This document shows, one piece after another, positions 24,132 through 33,204 of a DNA stretch of 64,000 nt. Positions within the stretch are counted from its first letter, which is position 1. Every line of letters starts with the position of its first letter. The position numbers were made by a program, and so were the translations under genes. The stretch is from DASQPR01 sp963797675. Its GTDB lineage: Bacteria > Actinomycetota > Actinomycetes > Mycobacteriales > Micromonosporaceae. Below the pieces are notes generated by a model, which worked only from the letters and a program-made list of their open reading frames with translations, was not told where the DNA came from and ran no database searches. The stretch spans positions 1,736,001 to 1,800,000 of the forward strand of contig CAWCQQ010000002.1 in the NCBI GenBank assembly GCA_963797675.1, in the 5' to 3' direction.

Positions 24132-25202
24132 TCATCCGTAGCGACGTCGTTCGTGGAAGAAGTCGTCGACAATGCGCAGCTCACCGGAGCGAGCCACCTC
24201 GTCGTACACGTACTTGCCGACGGCAAGGTCGAGCACGCCCAGGCCGAAGGGCGAGAACACGACCGGCTGGTCCGTCGGCACCGACACGCGCCCGGCCATC
24301 ACGTCGTCCAATGTGCCGTCGAGGAAGTCGCGGTTGCCCGTGAGCTGTTCGGCGAGGTGCGGTGAGGTATCGGCCTTCATGCAGTGCTCGATGTCGTCGA
24401 GGATGTTGGTGGACGCGAGCAGGATCTGTGGTGCGAGATCGCGCAGCGAGACGTTGAGCACGACCGGATTGTGTGCGAACCACGACACGTCGGTGACATG
24501 CGGCACGCTCGCGACCGTCGTGAAGACCACCATCTCGCTGGAGCGGATCAGGTGTTCTGGGCGCTCGTACACGGTGATCCGGGCGGTGACGTCCGTCCGC
24601 TCGAGGTAGCCGCGGAAGCCGGAGGCGCTGTCGGCGGAAACGTCGTGGACGCCGATCTCGTCGAACGACCAGCCGGCGCCGTCCAGGAAGGTGTGGATGT
24701 AGCGGGCGATGAGGCCCGTTCCGAAGAACCCGATACGCCTTGGGCGCTGCCGGTCGCGGCTGAGCCAGTCGGCCGCGAGGGTAGCCGATGCCGCTGTCCT
24801 GGTCGCGCTGATGATCGAGCCTTCCAGACAGGCGAGCGGGTAACCGGTCTCATGATCGTTGAGGATCAACACGGCCGAGGCTCGCGGCACGCCGGCGGCC
24901 ACGTTATCCGGGAAGCTGGAGACCCACTTCAGGCCGTCCACCGGCGCCGGGCCGCCGATCGACGCGGGTAGCGCGATGATCCGGGCCGACGGACGGTCGG
25001 GGAAACGCAGGAAGTACGACGGCGGGTTGACCGACTGACCGGCGCCGTGCAGGCGGTAGGTGTCCTCGACCAGCGCCACGATCTCCTTCTCGCGTCCTTG
25101 CAGCACCTGCTGGACCTGAGAGCCCGAGATCACAGCGAACGGCGGCACAGCCATCTGCACGGCCGCGGCCGGTTCACCGGCGGCGGTTCCCATCTCGGTC
25201 AT
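24132..25202 (-). CDS. SbnB-like 2,3-diaminopropionate synthase
   Basis: 356 residues of the ornithine cyclodeaminase/mu-crystallin family. The NAD-binding motif IGFFGTGLIARYIHTFL lies mid-protein; GLKWVSSFPDN and the conserved Lys/Arg region before it fit the family, as does VLNVSLRDLAPQILLASTNILDD. SbnB-type enzymes oxidatively cleave ACEGA to L-2,3-diaminopropionate and 2-oxoglutarate. The start overlaps the dioxygenase stop by four bases and sbnA-like follows 30 bases downstream, so the two steps are coupled. The 2-oxoglutarate released is also the co-substrate of the neighbouring dioxygenase. Confidence 0.85.
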   Translation of the reverse strand: MTEMGTAAGEPAAAVQMAVPPFAVISGSQVQQVLQGREKEIVALVEDTYRLHGAGQSVNPPSYFLRFPDRPSARIIALPASIGGPAPVDGLKWVSSFPDNVAAGVPRASAVLILNDHETGYPLACLEGSIISATRTAASATLAADWLSRDRQRPRRIGFFGTGLIARYIHTFLDGAGWSFDEIGVHDVSADSASGFRGYLERTDVTARITVYERPEHLIRSSEMVVFTTVASVPHVTDVSWFAHNPVVLNVSLRDLAPQILLASTNILDDIEHCMKADTSPHLAEQLTGNRDFLDGTLDDVMAGRVSVPTDQPVVFSPFGLGVLDLAVGKYVYDEVARSGELRIVDDFFHERRRYG

Positions 25203-26203
25203 GAGGTTGTCGCCTCAATGCTCGGCGGGAACGCAGCGAGCCGCACGCCGTCGGCCATCCCCACGAGTACTTCGCGTTGGCCAACGAAGGCCTCCCGGCT
25301 ATGTGCGGTGCGGATGTTGTCCACCAGCATCAGGTCGCCGGCCTGCCACGGTTCGCGGACCGTGTTCGCTTCGTACACCTGGTTGAGCAGCATGACGATG
25401 TCCTCGGAAATCGGATCACCGTTGCCGAATCGCGTATCAAACGGCAGGCCGTCTGGTCCGTACATGTCGACGAGGTACTCGCGCACCTCAGGATCCATCG
25501 TCCATCCATTCAGGAACGCGATCTGGTTGAACCAGCAGCGTTGGTCGGTGACCGGATGGCGTACCACGGCGCTGCGTCGCTGCTCGGTACGCAGGCCGCC
25601 GTCCGGTTGCCATGTGACGTCGATGGCGTTCGCCCGGCAGTAGCCGGCGACAGCGTCAGGGTCGTCGGTGCCGAACGACTCGGCGATCGATGCCCCGATG
25701 TCCTCGCCGTAGTTGCGGGCGAGCAGCCACCCCTCGCGTTCGAACCGCTCGGTCAACTCGGTGGGCAGCGCCTCGAGCACAGTCGGTGTGTCGGCCACGG
25801 CGGTCGCCCCGCCGTCGGCCGGTGCGCGCAAACAGGCGAACAGCATCAGGCTCGGGGATTCCAGCGCGTAACTCAGCTCCTGATGCATGCACATCGGCTG
25901 GTTCGCCGGCCAGGTCGCGGACGAGTACACGCCGTCGGAGTAGGTCTCGCGGGGTGCGAAGGCCTCCTTCTCGGTCAGCAGACCGGTGGCCAGATGTTTG
26001 AAGACGGCAGCGACCTCACCCGCGTCTTGCAGCCCGAGACCGCGTACCAGGATTGATCCGTGCTCGGCGACGACGGCGCGCAGGCTGTCGCGATGCTCGG
26101 CGGCCCACATCGGCGGGTCCCCGGTAACCTCGATCCGCATCATCGGTGGTTTGCCGGGCTGCAGGTCCACGTCGAGCAGCGGCGCTGCGGGAGAGGACGA
26201 CAT
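25199..26203 (-). CDS. TauD/SyrP-like Fe(II)/2-oxoglutarate dioxygenase
   Basis: 334 residues. The jelly-roll iron ligands read MHQELSY (HxE type) near residue 100 and DNIRTAHSREAF (distal His and Arg) near 305. GSILVRGLGL and RAPADGGATAVADTPTVLEALP are typical of TauD/TfdA proteins in biosynthetic clusters. The HxE rather than HxD first motif recalls SyrP-like amino-acyl beta-hydroxylases. A likely role is hydroxylation of carrier-bound or free Dap (or an acyl partner); this is inference. It starts 25 bases after the NRPS and overlaps the SbnB-like gene. Confidence 0.82.
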   Translation of the reverse strand: MSSSPAAPLLDVDLQPGKPPMMRIEVTGDPPMWAAEHRDSLRAVVAEHGSILVRGLGLQDAGEVAAVFKHLATGLLTEKEAFAPRETYSDGVYSSATWPANQPMCMHQELSYALESPSLMLFACLRAPADGGATAVADTPTVLEALPTELTERFEREGWLLARNYGEDIGASIAESFGTDDPDAVAGYCRANAIDVTWQPDGGLRTEQRRSAVVRHPVTDQRCWFNQIAFLNGWTMDPEVREYLVDMYGPDGLPFDTRFGNGDPISEDIVMLLNQVYEANTVREPWQAGDLMLVDNIRTAHSREAFVGQREVLVGMADGVRLAAFPPSIEATTS

Positions 26204-26227
26204 CGTTGTCTCCTTTCGGTTCCTCGT

Positions 26228-29200
26228 TCACGACGAGGCCAACAATCGGGTGGTACGTAGTACGGCCTGCGCCGCCTCGGTCGGACGGGTACGCAGGAAG
26301 TAGTGGCCGCCGTCCGGAATCTCGTAGGTATCGACGTGTTCGGCCAGGAGCTGCCAGTCACCGTGCCGATGCGCGCACTCGGCCGTGTACCGGTCGTCCG
26401 CGGCGAGAACTACCGTGACCGGCGCGGACAGTTTCACCGGCGGTGGAGCGTCCAGGACATCGGCGAAGTATCGGTGGGCCGATACGCAGTCGTGCCGGTA
26501 GGCGGCGCCGACCTGCTCGGCCCGGGCCGGGTCCAGCTCACCGGTGTCCGTGTACCCGCCGTCCGCGCTCAGCGTGCCGGCAATCTCGCCGTTGCCGCGT
26601 GCGGTCAGCTCGGTGATGGCGGCGCGCCGGTCGGCGGCGTCACCGAGCATGTGGGCGGCAATGAATACCTGCCCGACCTCAATCCCATCCGCTTCCAACC
26701 GCCTCGCCGTCTCGACCGCGAACGCGGTACCCGACGAGTGCCCCCAGAGCAGTACGGGGGCGAGATTTCGCCGACTGATCTCCTCGACCACCTGGTCGAC
26801 CACCGGTGTCAGCGCTTCGAACGGCTCGCTGTCCGCAGCTACGTCGTGACCGGGCAGTTCGACGGCGTACACCGCGAGCCCGCTGTCGCGTAGCGCCTTG
26901 GCCATCGGCTGAAAGTTCACCGCGTTCCCGCCGGCGTACGGGAAGCACAGCAGGGCGCCGGCGTGCGGACCATCGGCATCGGACAGCAACTGCAACAGCC
27001 CCGAGGGATGCTCGAACCTGCCGTCGACCAGGCCCGCCAGGTCGGCAAGGACGGGGTGCCGAGTGACGTCCTTGAGCGACACCTCGCGCTTCAAGGTGAC
27101 CGCGAGCTTCACGGCTGACAGCGACGTGCCGCCCCGGTCGAAGAAGTGGTCGCGCCGGCCGATCTGGCTCTCCGGGATCCGGAGCACTGCCGCCCAGGCA
27201 GCTGCAAGCCGGTGCTCGGTCGGCGTGGTGGGCGTCTGGTAGTCGTCCTGGACGACGTCGAGTTCTCCGCCGAGCGCCGTCAGCCTCTTGCGGTCGAGCT
27301 TGCCGTTGGCGGTCACCGGCAGGCTTTCCTGCCAGTGGAACGCCGACGGGACCATGTAGTCGGGCAGTGACTCGGCCAGTCGGTCTCGCAGGACGTCGAG
27401 CTTGAGTTGCCGCGGGCCGGAGTAGAAGGCCACCAGGCGCTTGTTCTGATCGGTCCGCTCGGCGACCACGACGGCGCAGTCGCGCACACCGGGCACCCGC
27501 AACAGCGTGCTCTCGATCTCGCCGATCTCGATCCGGAAGCCGTGCAGCTTGACCTGGTTGTCGCTGCGGCCGAGGAAATCGACTGTGCGGTCCGGGCGCC
27601 AGCGCCCGTTGTCGCCGCCGCGGTAGAGCCGCTGGCCTACGCGATGCGGATCGGCCATGAACGCCAGCGCGGTGCGCTCGGGATCGTTGACGTAACCGCG
27701 GCCGACGCAGATTCCGGAGAAGACGATGGCACCGGGGGCACCGAGCGGCACCGGTGACAGGTGCTCGTCCACGATGTAGACCCGTACGTTGTTGACGGGG
27801 CGACCGAGCGGGACCCGTGTCCCCGTCGGTGCCAGCTGCATGACCTCGTGGTTGGTGTCGTCCGAGGTCTCGGTGAGCCCGTACGCGTTGACGAGTTTGA
27901 TGTCGGGCTGGGCCGCGAACCAACGCTGTGCGAGTTCGGGCTTCAGCGCCTCGCCGGTGACCGACACGCATCGCAGGTCGGGCAATGTCTGCGGACTCTG
28001 CTCCAGGTACGACAGGACGGCTTCGAGATACGACGGCACGATCTGGAGCACCGCGATCCGGCCCTCGACGATCGTGTCGACGAACCGCTGGACGACCAGG
28101 ATCACGTCCTGCTCGATGATCAGGGTTCGCCCGCCGACCAGGAGCGCGGAGACCAACTGCCACAGCGAGATGTCGAAGCACTGCGGCGCCGTCTGGGCAA
28201 CCACCGACCTCTCGTCGATCTCCAAATCGTCGATCTTCGCGTACAGGTGGTTGAGCATGCCGGAGTGCTCGCACATGGCGCCCTTGGGCTCACCGGTCGA
28301 CCCGGACGTGAAGTAGATGTAGGCGAGTTGATCCGGCGCGACATCCATGCCGAGGTCGCCGTCGGGGAGGTCCTCTTCGCAGGCCGCCGCGGCGAAAATC
28401 GTTTGGACTCCGCTCAGGGACTTGGCTGCTTGCTGCAGCGTGGTGGTACTGGCGGGTTCGGTCACCACGAGGCGGCAGCCGGCACGCGAGAGCGTGGTCG
28501 CAATGCGGTCGGCCGGGAAATGTGGCTCGATCGGCAGGTAGGCGCCGCCGGCCTTGAAGACCGCGAGAACCGCGGCCATCCAGTCCAGGTTCCGTTCCGT
28601 CACGACCGCAACGACATCCTCGCGGCGAAGCCCGCGCGCGAGGAGGGCGCGCGCCAGACGGTTGGCGCGACTGTTCAGCTGGCCGTACGTCAGCTGACGG
28701 TCACCGTGGATCGCCGCCACGGCATCCGGATGGGCGCGTACCCGCTGCTCGAACAGCTCGTGGAACCGGCGGTCGGGTAGCTCCCGAGAAGGTCCGGCCA
28801 GCCCGTCCAGCTGAAACCGCAGCTCCTCGGCGGATAGCAGGCTTTGCCGCCCATGCTCGGCATCCGGATCGGCGACGATCAATTCGAGCGCGGCGACGTG
28901 ATAGCCGGCGATCCGGGCGGCGCAGTCCGCGTCCAGCACGTCCGTCCGGTATCGCAGGCTGAGCACGAGTGCCCCGCCGCGCGGCGATACACTCACACGC
29001 AGCACGGTGTCCTCTGCGAGATCGACGTCAGCGCCGGTCGGATCGAACACCGTCTCGAACGACGGTCCGGATAGACCCAGCTCGCGCCGGAGACCATCGA
29101 CCGGAAAGTCCTTGTGTACCAGCAGTTCGGCTTCGGCTCGATGGGTGTCCAGCAACACGGCTCGCCACGAATCGGGTTCGGTCGTCAGGACGCAGGGCAA

Positions 29201-29482
29201 CGCCTGGTCGTGGTCGGGCGCGACGTAGCCGGTGACGACCTCGCGTTCGCCGGACAGTGCGGCGAGTACCTTCGCGTGCGCGGCCAGCAGTACCGAACGC
29301 AGTGGTATTCCCAGCTCGTCGGCGAGCCGGCGCAGCGCCGCCACCTGGTCGTGGGGGATCGTCGCGTCGTACTGGGCGATGCCCGGCACCGGACTGAGCG
29401 TCCACCGCGGGATGGCGGTGAGTCCGCCGGCCGCGAACACGCGTAGCCAGAACGTCCGACCGGCCCCTGCTGACCGTCCCAT
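26228..29482 (-). CDS. Non-ribosomal peptide synthetase, half-C / A / PCP / type-II-like TE
   Basis: 1084 residues. Residues about 35-225 resemble the C-terminal lobe of a condensation domain and lack the HHxxxDG site. The adenylation domain (about 235-735) has A3 YFTSGSTGEPKG at 390, A4 FDIS at 436, A5 NAYGLTE at 532 and A10 NGKLDR at 726. The carrier Ser is in GGTSL (787). The C-terminal 240 residues are a thioesterase of the type II kind, with CFPYAGG, nucleophile GHSSG (916) and GGHYF. My alignment-based specificity code is D-I-W-Q-S-T-A-D-D-K; two Asp residues late in the pocket suit a basic side chain such as Dap, but I cannot assign it. The start overlaps the stop of the Pls-like gene. 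Confidence 0.88.
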   Translation of the reverse strand: MGRSAGAGRTFWLRVFAAGGLTAIPRWTLSPVPGIAQYDATIPHDQVAALRRLADELGIPLRSVLLAAHAKVLAALSGEREVVTGYVAPDHDQALPCVLTTEPDSWRAVLLDTHRAEAELLVHKDFPVDGLRRELGLSGPSFETVFDPTGADVDLAEDTVLRVSVSPRGGALVLSLRYRTDVLDADCAARIAGYHVAALELIVADPDAEHGRQSLLSAEELRFQLDGLAGPSRELPDRRFHELFEQRVRAHPDAVAAIHGDRQLTYGQLNSRANRLARALLARGLRREDVVAVVTERNLDWMAAVLAVFKAGGAYLPIEPHFPADRIATTLSRAGCRLVVTEPASTTTLQQAAKSLSGVQTIFAAAACEEDLPDGDLGMDVAPDQLAYIYFTSGSTGEPKGAMCEHSGMLNHLYAKIDDLEIDERSVVAQTAPQCFDISLWQLVSALLVGGRTLIIEQDVILVVQRFVDTIVEGRIAVLQIVPSYLEAVLSYLEQSPQTLPDLRCVSVTGEALKPELAQRWFAAQPDIKLVNAYGLTETSDDTNHEVMQLAPTGTRVPLGRPVNNVRVYIVDEHLSPVPLGAPGAIVFSGICVGRGYVNDPERTALAFMADPHRVGQRLYRGGDNGRWRPDRTVDFLGRSDNQVKLHGFRIEIGEIESTLLRVPGVRDCAVVVAERTDQNKRLVAFYSGPRQLKLDVLRDRLAESLPDYMVPSAFHWQESLPVTANGKLDRKRLTALGGELDVVQDDYQTPTTPTEHRLAAAWAAVLRIPESQIGRRDHFFDRGGTSLSAVKLAVTLKREVSLKDVTRHPVLADLAGLVDGRFEHPSGLLQLLSDADGPHAGALLCFPYAGGNAVNFQPMAKALRDSGLAVYAVELPGHDVAADSEPFEALTPVVDQVVEEISRRNLAPVLLWGHSSGTAFAVETARRLEADGIEVGQVFIAAHMLGDAADRRAAITELTARGNGEIAGTLSADGGYTDTGELDPARAEQVGAAYRHDCVSAHRYFADVLDAPPPVKLSAPVTVVLAADDRYTAECAHRHGDWQLLAEHVDTYEIPDGGHYFLRTRPTEAAQAVLRTTRLLASS

Positions 29483-32070
29483 CAGATCCCTCCAGTCACC
29501 GTTGTCACGGTGCTCTCGCTGTCGACCGGTGCTGTGCTACTGCTGCAGATCCGCAGCGTTGTCACACGGTCATCTCGAACGCTTCTCGCCGGGTTCCCGG
29601 CCCACCGTGCGTGCGGGGGGACGTCCTCGCCCTTCATCAGGAATGAGTCGGGGGCGAGTGTTGCGCCGTCGCCCATCGTGACGCCGTAGTGCACCCAGGC
29701 CCCGACGCCCACGGTGCAGCCTGCGCCGATAGTGATGCGGTCGGATTTGAAGGCGCCGTCCTCCTGCGAATGGCACTGGATCGTCGAGCCGGCATTGAGA
29801 GTGGTATCCGCGCCGATCGTCACCAGCGACCTCTCCGGTATCGAGCAGCCGTCGTCGAAGACCCGCCGGCCGAGCCGGACGCCCAGCAGCCGCCAGATCA
29901 CGCTCTTGAACGGCGTGCCGTTGAAGAATTGGAGGTACGTCGTCACCGCGGCGGCCTTCCAGTACCGTTCGTGCCGCCAGAAGCGACGGTCGTAGATCGA
30001 GCAGTACAGCGGCCTTAGGGGCAGGAATACCTGGACGGCGCGTTCGGTCATCGCGAAATACAGAACGGTGAACACGAGACCACCGACCAGGGCCAGCGCG
30101 ATAGCCCACGTGCCCAGCCCGCCGTAGAGATGCGTGATCATCCACGTCAGCAGGACGACTCCGTACACGTAGATCCACCGGACGAGCAGGAACATCCCGG
30201 CGGTGACGGCGTTGTGCTTGTTTTTGGCGGTGAGTCGGCGGCGCAGTTCGTCGCCGGTCCTCAGATGGTCGAACCGGGTGTCACGCTGGACCGATCGCGG
30301 AATCGCGAAGCAGGGAGAGCCCAGAAGTCCGACATCCTCGCGGACGTCTCCGTCGATCGGAACCATGGTCTTCGTCCCGAGCAGGCAGTTATCACCCGTT
30401 TTGCCCTGTGCGGGATAGGCGATGTGATTCCCGACGAAGTTGTGTCGTCCGATCGATACTCCGGACACACGGAACGAGGTGCTCGAGAACGTGGCATTGA
30501 TGAAGGAAAGGCCGTCAGCGACCATCGTTCCGGTGCCGACCGAACTCAGGTACGGGTTGTCGTGCTGCAGCTGCGTGCCGAAATTCGACCCGGTCTGCTC
30601 GACGTGGGGCAGGCGGTAACCGAGGTAGCGCAGATAGCCGACGATGCTGGAGCTGTCACCGAAGAGAGTCTTGAAGAACTTGTTGTTGGTGGTCGCCACG
30701 ATCGTCCGGTGGACCGCAAAATGTATGCCGTACAAGCGATAGATTCGGTCCGGTTTGATGGCGAGGTTGAGCACGCGGGGGACGGTCGCCACGACGAGAA
30801 GGCCGACCAGCAACCCTCCGAAGAAGAGCACGAAGGATGCGACCAGGGCGTCGAGATAGAACGCCGCGGTGGTGAGCGTCTGAGGCCCTGTTTCCAGCGT
30901 GCTCAGCTGCGGGATCCGATACAGCACGATGCCCGCGCCGCCGACCGCCAGTGGCAGGTAGAAGAAGATCAGATTGAATATTTGTACGCCCGCGTAGAAG
31001 GCCCTCCGCAGAGTGCCGCAGTCGGCGGCATCGACTGCGCGATAGTCCACCTCGGTCCGCTGCGCTGGGGATCCGTGCCAGCGCTCGCCGTCGGGCACCG
31101 CCTGCCCGGTCTGCAGCGAGGACGTGTGCCCGAGCTGGGCCCCATCACCCAGCGAGGTGCCGATGTCGATCACCGTCATCTCGCCGATGAACACATCCTT
31201 GCCGAGGGTCACCGGGCCGGCCTGAATCAGCCCGGCGTCGGCTCGGTAGCAGCTGAGGATCGAGTCCTTGCGAATGACCGTACGGTCGCCGATGGTCAGC
31301 AGGTCGGTGCACACGGGCACGCCCCGCGAGAGGATCGTGACGCCTCGCCCGACTTTCGCGCCCAGTGCCCTCAGATACAGCGGGTAGAGCGGCGAACCAA
31401 CGATGAATAGCACCATCGGATTGCGCTGGACGAGCGTCTTGATGATCCAGAACCGGACGTACGCGAGGCTCCAGACGCGGATCTGCCTGGGCTTCCATCG
31501 TCCGATGAACACCCACTTCATGACGATCGGAAAGATGCACAGAGCAAGAAAGGTCGCGCCGGCGAACAGGACCGACCGCACATAAGAGTCGATCAAACCG
31601 GAGCCAGCGGAGATCCACTCATATCCTCGGGCGACCACGAAAGCGACGAGGACGGTATAGCCGAGGAAGATCAGCAGTTGCAGGCCTCCGCAGAGCACAT
31701 ACTGCAGCGTGCTCGCGTGTGGCGCCACTTCTTCTGGCGCCGGAGTCGGAGATTCCGCGGGAGTCGACGCCGCGTTCACGAGTTCTGCCAAGCTCTTGAT
31801 CGTTGGGTGCTGGTAGATGTCCTTCATCGACACCGGCGCTACGTCCGCCCGCTTCCGGACGCGCGCACAGAAGTGGGCCATCACCAGCGAGTTTGCACCC
31901 AGGTCGTCGAAGAAATGACTATCCACCGACACCCGATCGACGTTCGCAACGTCAGCCAGCACCTCGGCGAGAATCCGCTCGGTGCCGGTCGTTGGGTGGG
32001 CATATGTGCCCTGGATAGTCGAAGACTCGGGTACGTCGGCTGTCATCACATCGACAGGCTTCTCCACCAC
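29482..32070 (-). CDS. Pls-like membrane protein: carrier domain, six TM, three left-handed beta-helix domains, no A domain
   Basis: 862 residues from a GTG start. A carrier domain (about 28-100) has its Ser in DDLGANSL (residue 61). Then come TM pairs alternating with hexapeptide-rich acyltransferase-like domains: TM1-2 (about 120-190), LbH1 (215-330), TM3-4 (350-430), LbH2 (480-600), TM5-6 (625-690) and LbH3 (715-830, with VTIGADTTLNAG and ITIGAGCTVGVGAWVHYG). This order is that of the C-terminal part of epsilon-poly-L-lysine synthetase (Pls/PosA family), where tandem C-like domains polymerise the amino acid. The adenylation domain that normally starts such proteins is missing; the next gene in the operon supplies one. 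First gene of the operon. Confidence 0.85.
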   Translation of the reverse strand: MVEKPVDVMTADVPESSTIQGTYAHPTTGTERILAEVLADVANVDRVSVDSHFFDDLGANSLVMAHFCARVRKRADVAPVSMKDIYQHPTIKSLAELVNAASTPAESPTPAPEEVAPHASTLQYVLCGGLQLLIFLGYTVLVAFVVARGYEWISAGSGLIDSYVRSVLFAGATFLALCIFPIVMKWVFIGRWKPRQIRVWSLAYVRFWIIKTLVQRNPMVLFIVGSPLYPLYLRALGAKVGRGVTILSRGVPVCTDLLTIGDRTVIRKDSILSCYRADAGLIQAGPVTLGKDVFIGEMTVIDIGTSLGDGAQLGHTSSLQTGQAVPDGERWHGSPAQRTEVDYRAVDAADCGTLRRAFYAGVQIFNLIFFYLPLAVGGAGIVLYRIPQLSTLETGPQTLTTAAFYLDALVASFVLFFGGLLVGLLVVATVPRVLNLAIKPDRIYRLYGIHFAVHRTIVATTNNKFFKTLFGDSSSIVGYLRYLGYRLPHVEQTGSNFGTQLQHDNPYLSSVGTGTMVADGLSFINATFSSTSFRVSGVSIGRHNFVGNHIAYPAQGKTGDNCLLGTKTMVPIDGDVREDVGLLGSPCFAIPRSVQRDTRFDHLRTGDELRRRLTAKNKHNAVTAGMFLLVRWIYVYGVVLLTWMITHLYGGLGTWAIALALVGGLVFTVLYFAMTERAVQVFLPLRPLYCSIYDRRFWRHERYWKAAAVTTYLQFFNGTPFKSVIWRLLGVRLGRRVFDDGCSIPERSLVTIGADTTLNAGSTIQCHSQEDGAFKSDRITIGAGCTVGVGAWVHYGVTMGDGATLAPDSFLMKGEDVPPHARWAGNPARSVRDDRVTTLRICSSSTAPVDSESTVTTVTGGI

Positions 32071-32595
32071 GATCGCTTAACGCCTCCCAGCGGAAACTGA
32101 GGCCGACGGCTCCGCGTCGGTCAGTCCGCCTCGTACAACCTGGCATCGCTCGACATCGTCGATGATCTGACATTTCGCATAAATGCGGCCGGACCGGTCG
32201 CGCTCGCCGGCGGCAAGTCCCCGTGCGCCCATCTCCGTGACGCACCGGCGAACGGACACGTGCACGCCGCCCCATGCTCAACCGGCGGAATGTCGCCGCC
32301 GTTCGGCGACCGTGACGTCGTTCCGTAGGCGCGTCCGCATTAGTAGAACCGTAGTCGCACCCTGTGTGGGACCGGACGAAAACCGGGAAATGCAAAGGGC
32401 TTGCTTCTCGTGACCATCGTGGAGCCGCCGACGATTCGGTCCCTACATGGCGTAGGGGGAATCGGTCACGACACATTGTCGTCCATGGTGAGCCGGCGTC
32501 GTGACGCCGTGATCGCCGAATGGCTCGGCCAGCATTCGTCCAATGTAGAGACTCCGACCTCGATGGTCGTGCGCGGCCGGCCGTTCCGGGGCGAC
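32071..32595. other. Upstream region of the biosynthetic operon
   Basis: 525 bases with no ORF I can support on either strand. It should hold the promoter of the minus-strand operon. A TACTAAT stretch near 32340 on the minus strand could be a -10, but the spacing to the start (about 270 bases) is long and no -35 is clear. A purine-rich GGGAGG lies about 12 bases before the GTG start at 32070. Confidence 0.35.
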
Positions 32596-33032
32596 TCAGC
32601 CGTACATGAAGTACGTGCTGTCCAGGGTGATCACGACGTCCACCGGCTTGCTGCCGCCGTTGTAGACGGTGATCGCACCCTTGGTGCCCAGTGGTGTGAT
32701 CGACAGGTTCGCCACGGCGTGACCCGACGCGTACGTGAGCGTCGTCAACGTCGGCCGTGACTTGCCGGTGGCATACACGGTCAGCGTCCCGCTCGCAGTG
32801 GCGTTGACCGCGGTACGGTCTGACCCGGCTGAACGACGTCGGCGGCCCGCTGAATCGTGCAGAACGGAATCGATGTGGTGCCGCTACCCGTGTCGCGGCA
32901 TCCGGCCGCGGAGTCGACGTAAAGAGTCTGCGGCGGCGTATCGGTCGCGTTGACCGCTGCGGTCGCGACGGCGATACCACCCGCTGCGAGAATCAGTGCG
33001 GCCAGAATCCGGACACGTTGGTAACCGCGCAT
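32596..33032 (-). pseudogene. Remnant of a secreted right-handed beta-helix protein
   Basis: The 5' part is a signal peptide (RILAALILAAGGIAVATAA) followed by TLYVDSAAGCRDTGSG and FCTIQRAADVVQPGQTV, the opening of many secreted pectate-lyase-like actinobacterial proteins. At about 32815 the frame breaks, and within 30 bases another frame continues as VNATASGTLTVYATGKSRPT...VVITLDSTYFMYG, the closing beta-sandwich of large secreted proteins. The whole parallel beta-helix middle is missing, so this is an internal deletion with frame loss. Confidence 0.65.
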
Positions 33033-33204
33033 GATTTCCCCGTTGCATCGATGTCCATAAGCCGCTCGGGACTATCGAGAAATATGAGCGGCGTACGCAT
33101 GTTAGCGGTCCGGTACGACCTGCACAACGGAGATCACGGCAGGTCCATGACGGTCCGTGTGGCCCGCTTACGGTCGGTGATTCGGCGCCGGATGCCAACG
33201 GCGT

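Noticed and set aside
23115..25202. The sbnA/sbnB-like pair as part of a staphyloferrin-B-type siderophore cluster
   Set aside because: There are no IucA/IucC-type synthetases, decarboxylase or siderophore transporter; the neighbours are NRPS and Pls-like genes.
30130..31410. A 426-codon plus-strand ORF inside the Pls-like gene
   Set aside because: It is the shadow of a gene with clear carrier, TM and hexapeptide motifs on the other strand; its own product shows no motif.
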